Shown here: positions 1 to 7,813 of the stretch, in pieces
Position numbering within the stretch: position 1 is the first letter of the stretch
Layout: each line of letters starts with the position of its first letter
IMG/VR virus record: IMGVR_UViG_3300010160_000208
Coordinates: 1-25,391 of that record
Direction: 5' to 3' (one strand)
From: a virus
Length of the DNA: 25,391 nt
The notes under the pieces: generated by a model
What the model was told of the DNA's origin: nothing
The model's database searches: none
The model's input: the letters and a program-made list of their open reading frames with translations, nothing else
Program-made: the position numbers and the translations under genes

Positions 1-632
1 CCTTCCACAGTTTCTTCAAACTCAGCCAGGCGATCTTTCCAGATGGCACTGATAGTGCCAATCATCTGTGGTGCCACATTCCTACCACGGATGTGTGACA
101 TGGGCTTGAATTCAGCTGTCAACTTTGCGCCTTGCTGTAGGAAATCATCAAACATGCCTTCCAGTTCACCAGCACACTCACTCATGCGTTCACGCAGATG
201 ATCTTGTATGGTTAATCGGGCTTGTGTAGTTTCTTCTTCGGTCACGACCTTGACCACTTCTTGTTTGATACGCATCATGTCACTGATCTGGCTGTCAATT
301 ACGCTGAGTTCATGTTCACTTAGTGCTAGGCCAATCAAGTTCATTCTACATACCCAGGCTGTGGTACTACGGATCTGGCTGTCAGGAATGCCTCTTATGA
401 GTTTAGCGTCTTTAGGTCTGTCGTTGTGTTCAAGCCAATGGGCTATCATGTCTTTGGCATCTTTTTTACCGTAGTGATAGTTGTACCAAGTGAAAGCCTT
501 GAGCATGGCACTGGTCCTATCTCCGTCAGTCAACACTAACTTCCAGGCAGGTTCTGAGCCGGTGTATTTTACATCGGCACTTTTGGGATTTAGTAGTTTG
601 ATTTCTGCGGTGGGTTTTTTAGTCTTTACCAT
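1..632 (-). CDS. Conserved-looking hypothetical phage protein, C-terminus off the left edge
   Basis: Reading the minus strand from an ATG at 630-632 gives about 210 codons with no stop up to the window edge, so the 3' end is missing. The start has a good Shine-Dalgarno (AAGGA, about 6 nt upstream). The protein begins MVKTKKPTAEIKLLNPKS. It contains an aromatic stretch (FTWYNYHYGKKDAKDMIAHW) at about residues 47-66, and the second half is acidic and helical. The motif of a WYNY-type patch followed by GKKDAK resembles a protein of unknown function that I recall from T4-like marine phages; that is memory, not a search. It is soluble, with no signal peptide or membrane segment. It is the first gene of a minus-strand group diverging from gp14. 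Existence of the gene is well supported; function is unknown. Confidence 0.8.
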   Translation of the reverse strand, partial: MVKTKKPTAEIKLLNPKSADVKYTGSEPAWKLVLTDGDRTSAMLKAFTWYNYHYGKKDAKDMIAHWLEHNDRPKDAKLIRGIPDSQIRSTTAWVCRMNLIGLALSEHELSVIDSQISDMMRIKQEVVKVVTEEETTQARLTIQDHLRERMSECAGELEGMFDDFLQQGAKLTAEFKPMSHIRGRNVAPQMIGTISAIWKDRLAEFEETVE

Positions 633-684
633 TGGATGTCCTTGATATCATGATTGTTAATTATAACACTGGGTTCTTTTGTAG

Positions 685-939
685 TCAACCGCCGAGCAAA
701 CAGGCAAATACCAAGTATTTTTCCAGGTTTTTTACCAAGTCTTCGGCTTCTTGTTCCAGGGTTTGGTAGCGGGCAGTGGCCCTATGTAGCCTACGACATT
801 CTACACTCTCCTGGCTCAGTCGATTCAGCACTGTGGTTATGGGTTTGAGCATTTTAACTAAATCTCTTCTGGCCACTCGACTTCGTACACCGGCAATCTG
901 TCGTTCTGCTTGTTTCAAACGTTCTTGTATCTGTTCCAT
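685..939 (-). CDS. Small coiled-coil hypothetical protein (84 aa)
   Basis: A short, highly charged, alpha-helical protein starting MEQIQERLKQAERQIAGVRS. Heptad-like spacing of hydrophobic residues runs through most of its length, with a central Cys-Arg-Arg (VECRRLHRATARY) and a C-terminal LEKYLVFACLLGG. It has no membrane segment or known catalytic motif. It lies 52 bp upstream of the 1-632 gene on the same strand and diverges from gp14. An AGGA sits about 11 nt upstream of the ATG, a rather long spacing. Small coiled-coil proteins of this type recur in T4-like phages, but I cannot give a role. Confidence 0.65.
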   Translation of the reverse strand: MEQIQERLKQAERQIAGVRSRVARRDLVKMLKPITTVLNRLSQESVECRRLHRATARYQTLEQEAEDLVKNLEKYLVFACLLGG

Positions 940-980
940 ATAGTATTTTATCCTGTTTTGAGTTTTTGGTCAAACTTTGC

Positions 981-990
981 GGTAAATACT
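981..990 (+). promoter_or_regulatory. T4-late-like -10 box (GGTAAATACT) immediately before gp14
   Basis: GTAAATAC lies 7 nt before the gp14 ATG at 996. T4 late promoters are defined by TATAAATA centred near -10, so a start here would put the transcript's first base at or within a base or two of the ATG. No convincing Shine-Dalgarno is seen for gp14. The box may be a leaderless late promoter or coincidence. The same TAAATAC core occurs upstream of three minus-strand virion genes in this window. Confidence 0.4.
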
Positions 991-995
991 TGACT

Positions 996-2369
996 ATGCC
1001 ACGCCTGAGCCTTTATCGCCCCAATCGAACCAACGACTATCAATTCTTTGATCGCACTATCAAAGAGATGTACACAGTAGGTGGAGTAGATGTTTATGTC
1101 CACAAATATCTGGGCCCAATCTTGGATGAAAGTGAGAATCCTGGAAACAACGATGCCACGCTACCAGTGTACGACAGTGTGAATCCGTTGTTTATTGAAG
1201 ATTTGCTGTTGTTGGAAAACAGAGATAGAGCCTATGATCCTGATGTGTATATCATGCGCGGTGTTTATCAACAGCAAGATATTGATTTTGATCTTACACA
1301 ATTTGGCTTGTTCTTGAACAATGATACCTTGTTTATCACGTTCCATTACAACTACATGATTGATGCGTTTGGTCGTAAATTAATGTCAGGTGATGTGCTA
1401 GAGTTGCCCAACCTTAAAGATTACTATCCTCTAGATCCAACCATACCGTTGCCTTTGCCCAAATACTATGTGATACAGGATGGGTCTTATGCCACTGAAG
1501 GATTCAGCCAGACCTGGTTGCCGCACATATGGCGTGTGAAGGCCACTCCAATGGTCAATGCCCAAGAGTTCCAACAGATTGTCAACAAACCTTTTATGCC
1601 GGACAATATCTGGGATCCAGGAAATTTTTATCCAGCGGGATTCACTGTGCTAGATGGCGACAGCTACTATCTTTCCAAGGGCAATGTTCCTCCGGGCACT
1701 CCTGTGACTGATACTGCCTACTGGACTCCCATCACCGATCCTGCCACAGTGGGCGATCGTATGAGTACTAGACCCCGAGACCTGGAGATCAACGATGCCT
1801 TGTTGGCACAGGCACAGGTGGATGTTCCGTTTAGTGGATACGATACCACAAAATTTTACATATTACCAACTACTCCCTACGGTGATCCAGCCAGCGTTGG
1901 CATTGTGGCCAGTGATGGATCTGTATCTTCTAGTAGCACACTCGAAGGCGAAGGTACTAGTCCTAGCAGTTTTGGTTATACCATGGGCTATCTCTCAGGT
2001 GGATACGATCCAGAGACTGGGTACTTGTTGCCACCAAATGGATTGCCAGTTGTTCCGGGTGTGAGCTTTCCACCTAATCCCACAGTTGGTGCTTATGCGT
2101 TGAGATTGGACTACTCGCCCAATCGTCTATTCCGCTACAATGGTAGTCGATGGGTGGCCATAGAATCCGCAGTAAGAACTGATCTTGATCTAGCACCGGC
2201 CGCAGAAACTTTACGCAACAGCTTCGTGAACAATACATATACAGTGAGCACCACAGACATGGGTAATATTCCAAGTCGTCAAAGTCTCAGCCAGATACTC
2301 AAACCTCTAGCTGATAACGGTGATCAAGGCGGCAACATTACCCCACCCAACCCAAGACCACCAGGATAA
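996..2369 (+). CDS. 14: T4 gp14-like neck protein with C-terminal extension
   Basis: The gene encodes a head-completion/neck protein that in T4 joins the packaged head to the tail. ATG 996 gives MPRLSLYRPNRTNDYQFFDRTIKEMY, with the YTVGGVDVYVHKY block typical of gp14-type proteins. A TTG 30 nt upstream is also in frame but less likely. Conserved-looking blocks are the N-terminal 40 residues, FGRKLMSGDVLELPNLKDYYP (about 125-145) and the TWLPHIWRVKATP segment (about 170-185). At 457 aa it is far longer than T4 gp14 (256 aa). The extra part holds a YpaGftVldGdsYY...W segment resembling small carbohydrate-binding modules (about residues 205-240) and an LRLDYSPNRLFRYNGSRW block (about 370-390). 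Its stop is 2 nt before gp15, consistent with co-transcription. Confidence 0.88.
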   Translation: MPRLSLYRPNRTNDYQFFDRTIKEMYTVGGVDVYVHKYLGPILDESENPGNNDATLPVYDSVNPLFIEDLLLLENRDRAYDPDVYIMRGVYQQQDIDFDLTQFGLFLNNDTLFITFHYNYMIDAFGRKLMSGDVLELPNLKDYYPLDPTIPLPLPKYYVIQDGSYATEGFSQTWLPHIWRVKATPMVNAQEFQQIVNKPFMPDNIWDPGNFYPAGFTVLDGDSYYLSKGNVPPGTPVTDTAYWTPITDPATVGDRMSTRPRDLEINDALLAQAQVDVPFSGYDTTKFYILPTTPYGDPASVGIVASDGSVSSSSTLEGEGTSPSSFGYTMGYLSGGYDPETGYLLPPNGLPVVPGVSFPPNPTVGAYALRLDYSPNRLFRYNGSRWVAIESAVRTDLDLAPAAETLRNSFVNNTYTVSTTDMGNIPSRQSLSQILKPLADNGDQGGNITPPNPRPPG

Positions 2370-2371
2370 CC

Positions 2372-3796
2372 ATGGCAGTTACACAATTTTTTTATGACGA
2401 ACAAATACGTCGTTTCTTGTTGCAGTTCGCCAGGATCTTTAGTAACTTCCAGGTCGAGTATGGTCGTAACGAAGAAGGCAAAAACGATACCCTAGTGCGT
2501 GTTCCAGTTCGTTATGGTGACAGCAGTCGACAAGCACAAACTATCATACAACAAAACAGTGCCAACGAATTGCCCAGTACTCCATTAATGACTTTTTACA
2601 TCACTGATCTCAAATATAATCGTAGCATGATCCAGGAACCCAACTTTGTCAGTACTATAGCGGTACGGCAAAGAACATATGATAGCATGACTGACACATA
2701 CGAAACTACTCAAGGCAATGCGTTTAGTATAGATCGTCTAATGCCAGTGCCGTTTGAACTGACCTTAAAGTTGGACATGTGGACAAGTAATACCAATCAA
2801 AAAATGCAGTTGCTAGAACAAATTTTAGTATTGTTTAATCCCAGTTTAGAATTACAAAGTACTGACAACTACATAGATTGGACAAGTTTAACTACGATTT
2901 ACTTAGAAGACGTCAATTGGTCAAGTCGTAGCATTGGGGCAGGCAATACCGAATCAGCCATTGACATAGCTACCCTGACTTTTAGATTACCCATGTGGAT
3001 ATCTAGTCCAGCCAAGGTCAAGAAATTGGGTGTTGTTGAACGTATTGTAGCCAGCATCTATGATGCTAACGGTGATGCTAGCCTAGCTATCACCGACAAC
3101 GATCTATTGCTTGGCACACGACAAGCGTTTACACCATTTAACTATCAGGTACTGTTGATCAACAATACTCTACAGGTCCTGCGTGAGCCTGAAGTAATTG
3201 ATGAATCTAATGCCAGTTTAACACCGCCAGACAGTCCGGCCAGCAATCTCATGTGGCATTCCGTAGTTGGTTTATATGGTACATTACGGCCTGGGATCAG
3301 TTACATAAGTCTAGAACAACCAGATGGCACAGATGTGATTGGAACTGTGACTTATGATCCAAGCGATGATAGATTTTTATTGTGGAACGTAAACATTGAC
3401 ACTGTTCCAGCCAACACCTTGTCACCAGTTGAGGCAGTAATCAATCCATTGGCCAGTGGACCCGGAGCTGGCCTGCCCGAACCAATATTAGTATCAACAC
3501 TTACCCGACTGGGACCTACACGATATCTCCTAACCGAAGGAACAGGTTCATGGGATGGCACAACTGCTGAATCCTGGACCGGGGATCAAGGACAACCCAT
3601 GGTTGCCAATGCCAACGACATTATAGAATGGGATGGTTATCGCTGGATTGTGACGTTTGACAGTACTAGCAGTCCTGCAAACGATCAGTATGTCACAAAC
3701 ATAACTACAGAATTACAATATCGCTGGACTGGCGAAGCCTGGGTCAAGAGTTATCAAGGCCTATACAAGGGAGGCCTATGGACACTGGTATTGTAA
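2372..3796 (+). CDS. 15: T4 gp15-like tail terminator / sheath stabiliser with C-terminal extension
   Basis: The gene is homologous to T4 gp15, the hexameric ring that caps the tail and joins it to the neck. The diagnostic N-terminus is YDEQIRRFLLQFARIFSNFQ followed by VRVPVRYGDSSRQ, matching the FRRYATLMGDLFSNIQ...RVPITYA pattern of T4. Residues about 135-155 (NQKMQLLEQILVLFNPSLEL) match the gp15 EQILPYFQP region. The protein is 474 aa against 272 in T4. The excess is a C-terminal extension containing two WDG/W repeat-like segments (DIIEWDGYRWIV and LQYRWTGEAWV, about residues 420-460). An AGGA in the end of gp14 serves as ribosome site. The last 19 nt overlap the Nudix gene in another frame. 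Confidence 0.9.
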   Translation: MAVTQFFYDEQIRRFLLQFARIFSNFQVEYGRNEEGKNDTLVRVPVRYGDSSRQAQTIIQQNSANELPSTPLMTFYITDLKYNRSMIQEPNFVSTIAVRQRTYDSMTDTYETTQGNAFSIDRLMPVPFELTLKLDMWTSNTNQKMQLLEQILVLFNPSLELQSTDNYIDWTSLTTIYLEDVNWSSRSIGAGNTESAIDIATLTFRLPMWISSPAKVKKLGVVERIVASIYDANGDASLAITDNDLLLGTRQAFTPFNYQVLLINNTLQVLREPEVIDESNASLTPPDSPASNLMWHSVVGLYGTLRPGISYISLEQPDGTDVIGTVTYDPSDDRFLLWNVNIDTVPANTLSPVEAVINPLASGPGAGLPEPILVSTLTRLGPTRYLLTEGTGSWDGTTAESWTGDQGQPMVANANDIIEWDGYRWIVTFDSTSSPANDQYVTNITTELQYRWTGEAWVKSYQGLYKGGLWTLVL

Positions 3797-4218
3797 ATGC
3801 CGTGGGCATTTGGTTTTACAGTGTGGCTACCAACACTTACCTGTATCTCATGCGGAATGATACCAAGCACCCCGATACCTGGGGATTGCCCGGTGGTAGA
3901 GTAGAGCCAGGCGAAACCCTGATGCAGGCCATCACAAGAGAATGTACCGAAGAACTAGGCACAATGCCTGATTATTTGAAACTGGTTCCATTGGAAAAGT
4001 TTACCACAGCCGATCAAGGCTTTGCTTATCATACATTTTTTTGTAGCGTGGATAGAGAATTTGTTCCAGTCTTAAATGAAGAACATCAAGGCTGGGCATG
4101 GATTGCCAGTGGCAGTTGGCCTAAGCCGTTGCATCCAGGCTTATGGTCAACTGTGAATTTTGATGCAGTGCAAGACAAGATCCATACCATGGAAGCCCAG
4201 ATTCAAATATCGCAGTAG
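3778..4218 (+). CDS. Nudix hydrolase
   Basis: A 146-aa single-domain Nudix enzyme, predicted to hydrolyse a nucleoside diphosphate linked to another group. The Nudix box GX5EX7REUXEEXGU is present: G40, E46, R54, E55, E58, E59 and G61, within GGRVEPGETLMQAITRE. The usual hydrophobic positions are Cys56 and Thr62, a mild departure. Trp35 and GLPGG precede the box as expected. Substrate cannot be read from sequence; ADP-ribose, dNTP and sugar-nucleotide hydrolases all share this box, and T4 itself carries an unrelated-position nudE. A strong ribosome site (AAGGGAGG, 3767-3774) lies inside gp15, and the start overlaps gp15 by 19 nt, so it should be made with the late tail proteins. Its 3' end overlaps the convergent minus-strand gene by 16 bp. 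Confidence 0.9.
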   Translation: MDTGIVNAVGIWFYSVATNTYLYLMRNDTKHPDTWGLPGGRVEPGETLMQAITRECTEELGTMPDYLKLVPLEKFTTADQGFAYHTFFCSVDREFVPVLNEEHQGWAWIASGSWPKPLHPGLWSTVNFDAVQDKIHTMEAQIQISQ

Positions 4219-4865
4219 CCTATAAAGTCTGGGTAGTTGATTGCTCTGGCATTAGGCAAGTCTAACCAGACGTCCGGCACATTACTTGGCACACCAGCAA
4301 ACGTAAACTGTGTTCCAGGGTATGACCGCATCACATCACAAACTTGATTAATCCAACCCGGGTGCCCGGCCTCGGTATCTCGATGATAGCCTAGCATGAA
4401 TATTTCTTGATGTCCATCAAAGGCCGCAAGATACATCAGCATGACCAAGTCAAGAAATTTTGGTCTGTGTGGGATAAGATAAAACTCTCCTGGATTGGCG
4501 ATACAATTCCTGGCATCAGTGTACACAATATTATCTTTTGCGTATCCCGATTCAACCAATTGTGCCAAGTTATCACGACGTGTTTCTACAGCAAAATCCA
4601 ATCGCATCTCCAAGGCCACGTCTCCTACACCATAAGTTTGTAATTTTTTTGATCCCAATAGTCCGCCACGATGATGTTGTAATCGTGTGTAGTCAAAATA
4701 TTGTCTTTCTGCTGTGTGTCCTAGGCAGGCAGCACGTCCACTGATATGATGATTCTCAATTGGATTAGCGATCCACTCTCTTGTTTCTTCTCGTTTTCCA
4801 CCAGCCCAACGTGAATTGGTTATTACAAATTCTCCCGGATAGTCTTTGCGAAATCGTGCGTCCAT
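4203..4865 (-). CDS. Uncharacterised protein, possible GT42/DUF115-like sugar-transfer relative
   Basis: A 220-aa soluble protein not firmly recognised. The N-terminal half reads MDARFRKDYPGEFVITNSRW with basic and His-rich stretches. The C-terminal half has FYLIPHRPKFLDLVMLMYL then AAFDGHQEIFMLGYHRD (about residues 140-170). A predicted helix followed by 'G-x-x-x-I-x-x-L-G-x-x-x-D' resembles the substrate-side motif of sialyltransferase-like (GT42) and MAF/DUF115 proteins. That resemblance is weak, so the assignment is only a lead. It is the last gene of the minus-strand group that includes the TPR-methyltransferase-oxygenase, 19 bp downstream of it, with a CAGG ribosome site. Its end overlaps the Nudix gene convergently by 16 bp, and no terminator is visible between them. 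Confidence 0.75.
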   Translation of the reverse strand: MDARFRKDYPGEFVITNSRWAGGKREETREWIANPIENHHISGRAACLGHTAERQYFDYTRLQHHRGGLLGSKKLQTYGVGDVALEMRLDFAVETRRDNLAQLVESGYAKDNIVYTDARNCIANPGEFYLIPHRPKFLDLVMLMYLAAFDGHQEIFMLGYHRDTEAGHPGWINQVCDVMRSYPGTQFTFAGVPSNVPDVWLDLPNARAINYPDFIGYCDI

Positions 4866-4884
4866 TATTTTACCTGTCTATTAG

Positions 4885-6759
4885 TTAATCAAAAAAGAAC
4901 ATCTGCCACAAGCGAGAATTTTCAGGAGTCCATCCAAAGTACGCACAGGCACTGTGTAAGTATCCAGCGTTGAATATATACAGGCGATTGTACACATTGC
5001 CAATGATGTCAACATCTTCAAATGGCGTCTTGTCAAGATTTCTTGCTCCTGACCTAAAACAACGTCCAAACTCAGGATGACTGCGGTGCCGTATGTCTGT
5101 GCCTTTGAGTGCGTGTGTCATGGTGCCCGATTCATGTGGAGCACCTGGTGTGAGATACAACATGGCAGCCCATTTTTGTGTGTCCGCATGATAAACCAAG
5201 GGTTCACCTTCGATGTTGAACTGGAATCGACCATTCATGCCGTGTGATTCCCAGGCAGTGATTTTCTCTCCCATAATATATTCAAATTCTTCTTTGAGTC
5301 CAGGGAATAAAAATTGTTTGTAGGTTCTGCTACCAATGTAGGGCTTGCCAGGTCCACTGGGTTCATATTCTTGCTTTAGTGCAAATGCTCGTATGGCATC
5401 CGGATCTTGATAGAAATTGTCCACTACCCAGAACCCTTTCATGTAATCAGGATTGACTATATTGGTTGTGGATCTAGTCCCAACCCGGTGTCGATTGATC
5501 ACTTCAACCACAGGCGGTTTAACTGGCTTGGCTGTTGTGGGGAACATGTAATCACCAGCAAATTTCAATCCGTCTGTGCTGTCTACCAAGTGAGCCTGTA
5601 CGTCTGCACTGACCAATTCTGGATGTATCCACCAGTCTTCGTAACTGTGTGTATGATTGTAGGCTATATCGCCAGCCGCTAACACATAACCTTTTGATAG
5701 TAAATATTCTCTTGCTTGATCTCTTATTTTAGTGTCAACATAGTAATCGTGTTCAAACGTGATCACGGCAAATCTATATTGATCAAATGGAATACGTTTT
5801 AGTATTTCAAACGAGTACGTGGGCGGATCACAATCAATTTGTAGGTAATCCAGATCTCCGGAAAAACCTAGCGTAAGTAGGAATTTTGCATAATCAACCT
5901 TGGTGGCATCTAGACAGAACACAAGATTGTTACGTTTTTCCATAAATTCTGTCACTACCTTTTGATTTATGTCAATACTAACGCCGGTCCAGCCAAACGC
6001 AGTTTCCAACAAGGCCGTGTTGTTGTTTTTAAAAGGTTCTGCACTGCCAATTTCTAAGTAACGCCCGTTACGTTTACCGTTAGTAGCAGACAATACAAAC
6101 ATGTCTTGATAACTTTGCGCATGATTCTTTTCAATGGCGTCAATGCCAGCAAACTGTATCCTGGCGTCCAATTGTTTATCTGCTGTATACGGTGTTGTAG
6201 TATTGGGCCATCCAATGCTGCCAAGATTCCTGTTGACTGAATTTAAAAACATTTCGCTCATCCGGTAACTGAACTTTAGATCATGCATGATTTCTCTGGA
6301 CTGTTCGGTCTGCCCTACCCACCAGGCAGCTACACCTTTTTCAAATAACAGTCCATAGTATCCAGGATATTGTACATCTGTGGTCAACGGAGGCAAATCA
6401 AACTCGCAATTACTTAGACCAATGTTGGCCATGGTGTAAGAATCATGCCATTCTTTTTTGACTTCGTGCAAGCGACTCAATAAAAAGTATGCTTCAGGTC
6501 TTTTGGGCATGAGACTGATGGCTTTTTGTAGGATGACTTTTTCTGTGTCGTCTCGAGTTTTTTGTCTTTCAAAACACAAGGCCATTCTTAGCAAGGCTTC
6601 GTATTGTTCTAGATCGGTTTGTGATCGTTCGGCTGTGCGTAGATAAAAACTGATGGCGGCACCAGTTTGGCCAATTGAATCATATTCGAGACCCAGGTTA
6701 AAATTGGCCTGTGCCGAGTTATAATTCTGTATGTATTCGTGTAGGCGTTGGATCAGCAT
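4885..6759 (-). CDS. TPR / FkbM-type methyltransferase / 2OG-Fe(II) oxygenase (DUF6445-like) fusion
   Basis: A 624-aa protein with three recognisable parts. Residues 1 to about 170 are helical TPR-like repeats (NFNLGLEYDSIGQTGAAISF and similar). Residues about 215-390 look like an FkbM-type SAM methyltransferase: YLEIGSAEP (234-242), VSIDINQ (260-266) and YLQIDCDPP (305-313). Residues about 430-624 look like a 2-oxoglutarate, Fe(II)-dependent oxygenase with the facial triad H523-x-D525 and H602, plus R616 placed to bind 2-oxoglutarate; this part resembles the DUF6445 family. Methylation and hydroxylation of a glycan or protein target is the likely chemistry; the substrate is unknown. The ATG (6757-6759) is 1 nt from the upstream gene's stop, and its AGGAG (6766-6770) lies inside that gene's last codons, so translation is coupled. 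Confidence 0.85.
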   Translation of the reverse strand: MLIQRLHEYIQNYNSAQANFNLGLEYDSIGQTGAAISFYLRTAERSQTDLEQYEALLRMALCFERQKTRDDTEKVILQKAISLMPKRPEAYFLLSRLHEVKKEWHDSYTMANIGLSNCEFDLPPLTTDVQYPGYYGLLFEKGVAAWWVGQTEQSREIMHDLKFSYRMSEMFLNSVNRNLGSIGWPNTTTPYTADKQLDARIQFAGIDAIEKNHAQSYQDMFVLSATNGKRNGRYLEIGSAEPFKNNNTALLETAFGWTGVSIDINQKVVTEFMEKRNNLVFCLDATKVDYAKFLLTLGFSGDLDYLQIDCDPPTYSFEILKRIPFDQYRFAVITFEHDYYVDTKIRDQAREYLLSKGYVLAAGDIAYNHTHSYEDWWIHPELVSADVQAHLVDSTDGLKFAGDYMFPTTAKPVKPPVVEVINRHRVGTRSTTNIVNPDYMKGFWVVDNFYQDPDAIRAFALKQEYEPSGPGKPYIGSRTYKQFLFPGLKEEFEYIMGEKITAWESHGMNGRFQFNIEGEPLVYHADTQKWAAMLYLTPGAPHESGTMTHALKGTDIRHRSHPEFGRCFRSGARNLDKTPFEDVDIIGNVYNRLYIFNAGYLHSACAYFGWTPENSRLWQMFFFD

Positions 6760-6760
6760 G

Positions 6761-7765
6761 TTAAACTCCTAGGTATTCTGTTAGCATAGTTTTAGGCATT
6801 CTCAATATAAACGCACAGTTATCTTGGTAACCAAAGCTCAATAATAAATCATCTTTGAAAAATGCAGCACCACAACAAAATTCAATATCGGCATTCATGA
6901 AACTGAATGCATCTGTGAATTTTACGATGTTCCACGATCGATCCCAAACTAAAAATCTGTGTTTATAGGTTGCATCTTTTTCACCAGTCTCACTCTTGAA
7001 CAGATTGACTTCGTGTATCAAGGCCAGATAGTGATCGCCGTATGGTATCACGTGGCTACTGCCTCTGAAATCGGGTTGTCCGGATATAAATTTACTTTGA
7101 TCAAGATGCACTGTTGTTGTAGAGCCGTCTTCGGGATTGAATCGTACTACTTCTGTGGGATTGCTCCATTTGACATAGTGATAGGGCTGATCTATAATAG
7201 GCATCCAATTTTTTTCACAATAGGTAGCATTGGCACCTGGCGCTGGCATCCGTGTGCGTTTGATTTCTCTTACTGCATTGGTTTTGACATTGAGTTCACT
7301 GAGTTCCATACGGCCTTGACCGTTTGTGGTAGTGTCTCGTCGCACACCACTTAGGAATAGTTTATTGTCCCAACGGAATAATCTACCATCTTCAAGCCCA
7401 ACAAACTCCCAAATTGGATCTACGTCTAATTTTGAAGTGTCTATTGTGGTAATCTGATTCAAGGATAGATCGTCATTGACAGTACAATAAAAGTTCCAGG
7501 TGCGTAGATTACGATCGTTTTCTGGGTGCAGATACTGTAAAGGTCCATATCTGTGTTGAAATTTTTTATTTTCTGAATGATACAAGGTATAATTTACATG
7601 TCGTATATTACATATCAACTGACCATTGTCCACGTAAATGCTGGGATTCATCAGCCCAGTTCCGTTTGTGAGTTCGGCTGGAATAATTAAGGGATGTATG
7701 CTACCACCTTGCTCAATAGCAGATTTTACCAGGCCTGATTTTTTGATTGTTTGTGAGAGATTCAT
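6761..7765 (-). CDS. GH130-like five-bladed beta-propeller protein
   Basis: A 334-aa protein with beta-rich repeats and motifs reminiscent of GH130 glycoside phosphorylases/hydrolases: NPSI (40-43), GLEDGRLF (123-130), EKNWMPI (184-190), SSHVIP (236-241), YKHRF (267-271) and FCCGAAFF...LLLSFGYQDN (296-316). In GH130 an E-D-P/G-R motif in blade 2 contributes to catalysis; here it is LEDGR, so activity on a glycosidic bond is possible but unproven. It could instead be a glycan-binding or transferase-associated propeller. It is co-directional and coupled with the TPR-methyltransferase-oxygenase gene downstream. The start is preceded directly by a 14-bp inverted repeat, and no Shine-Dalgarno is evident. 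An upstream CATAAATG sequence lies inside this palindrome. Confidence 0.7.
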   Translation of the reverse strand: MNLSQTIKKSGLVKSAIEQGGSIHPLIIPAELTNGTGLMNPSIYVDNGQLICNIRHVNYTLYHSENKKFQHRYGPLQYLHPENDRNLRTWNFYCTVNDDLSLNQITTIDTSKLDVDPIWEFVGLEDGRLFRWDNKLFLSGVRRDTTTNGQGRMELSELNVKTNAVREIKRTRMPAPGANATYCEKNWMPIIDQPYHYVKWSNPTEVVRFNPEDGSTTTVHLDQSKFISGQPDFRGSSHVIPYGDHYLALIHEVNLFKSETGEKDATYKHRFLVWDRSWNIVKFTDAFSFMNADIEFCCGAAFFKDDLLLSFGYQDNCAFILRMPKTMLTEYLGV

Positions 7766-7799
7766 ATACTATCATTTATGACAGCTAAATGATAGTATA
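7765..7799. promoter_or_regulatory. Perfect 14-bp inverted repeat touching the GH130-like gene's start codon
   Basis: TATACTATCATTTA (7765-7778) and TAAATGATAGTATA (7786-7799) are exact reverse complements separated by TGACAGC. The structure fills the gap between the 1358-aa fibre gene's stop (7814) and the next gene's ATG (7763-7765). Transcribed rightward it is followed by AATTTTTTG. Transcribed leftward, the direction of both genes, it has an A-tract before it and no T-tract after. It is therefore not a standard terminator for the fibre gene and may be a regulatory hairpin or operator-like palindrome. Confidence 0.7.
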
Positions 7800-7813
7800 A
7801 ATTTTTTGTCTCT

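Noticed and set aside
106-117. Hydrophobic segments in the SEKTxKP protein (its residues 106-117) as a membrane anchor
   Set aside because: The coordinates given are residue numbers of the 22978-24042 product. The segment is only about 12 residues and flanked by acidic and aromatic residues, too short for a membrane span.
654-848. Small plus-strand frame between the left genes
   Set aside because: It is antisense to the coiled-coil gene, with no ribosome site or plausible protein features.
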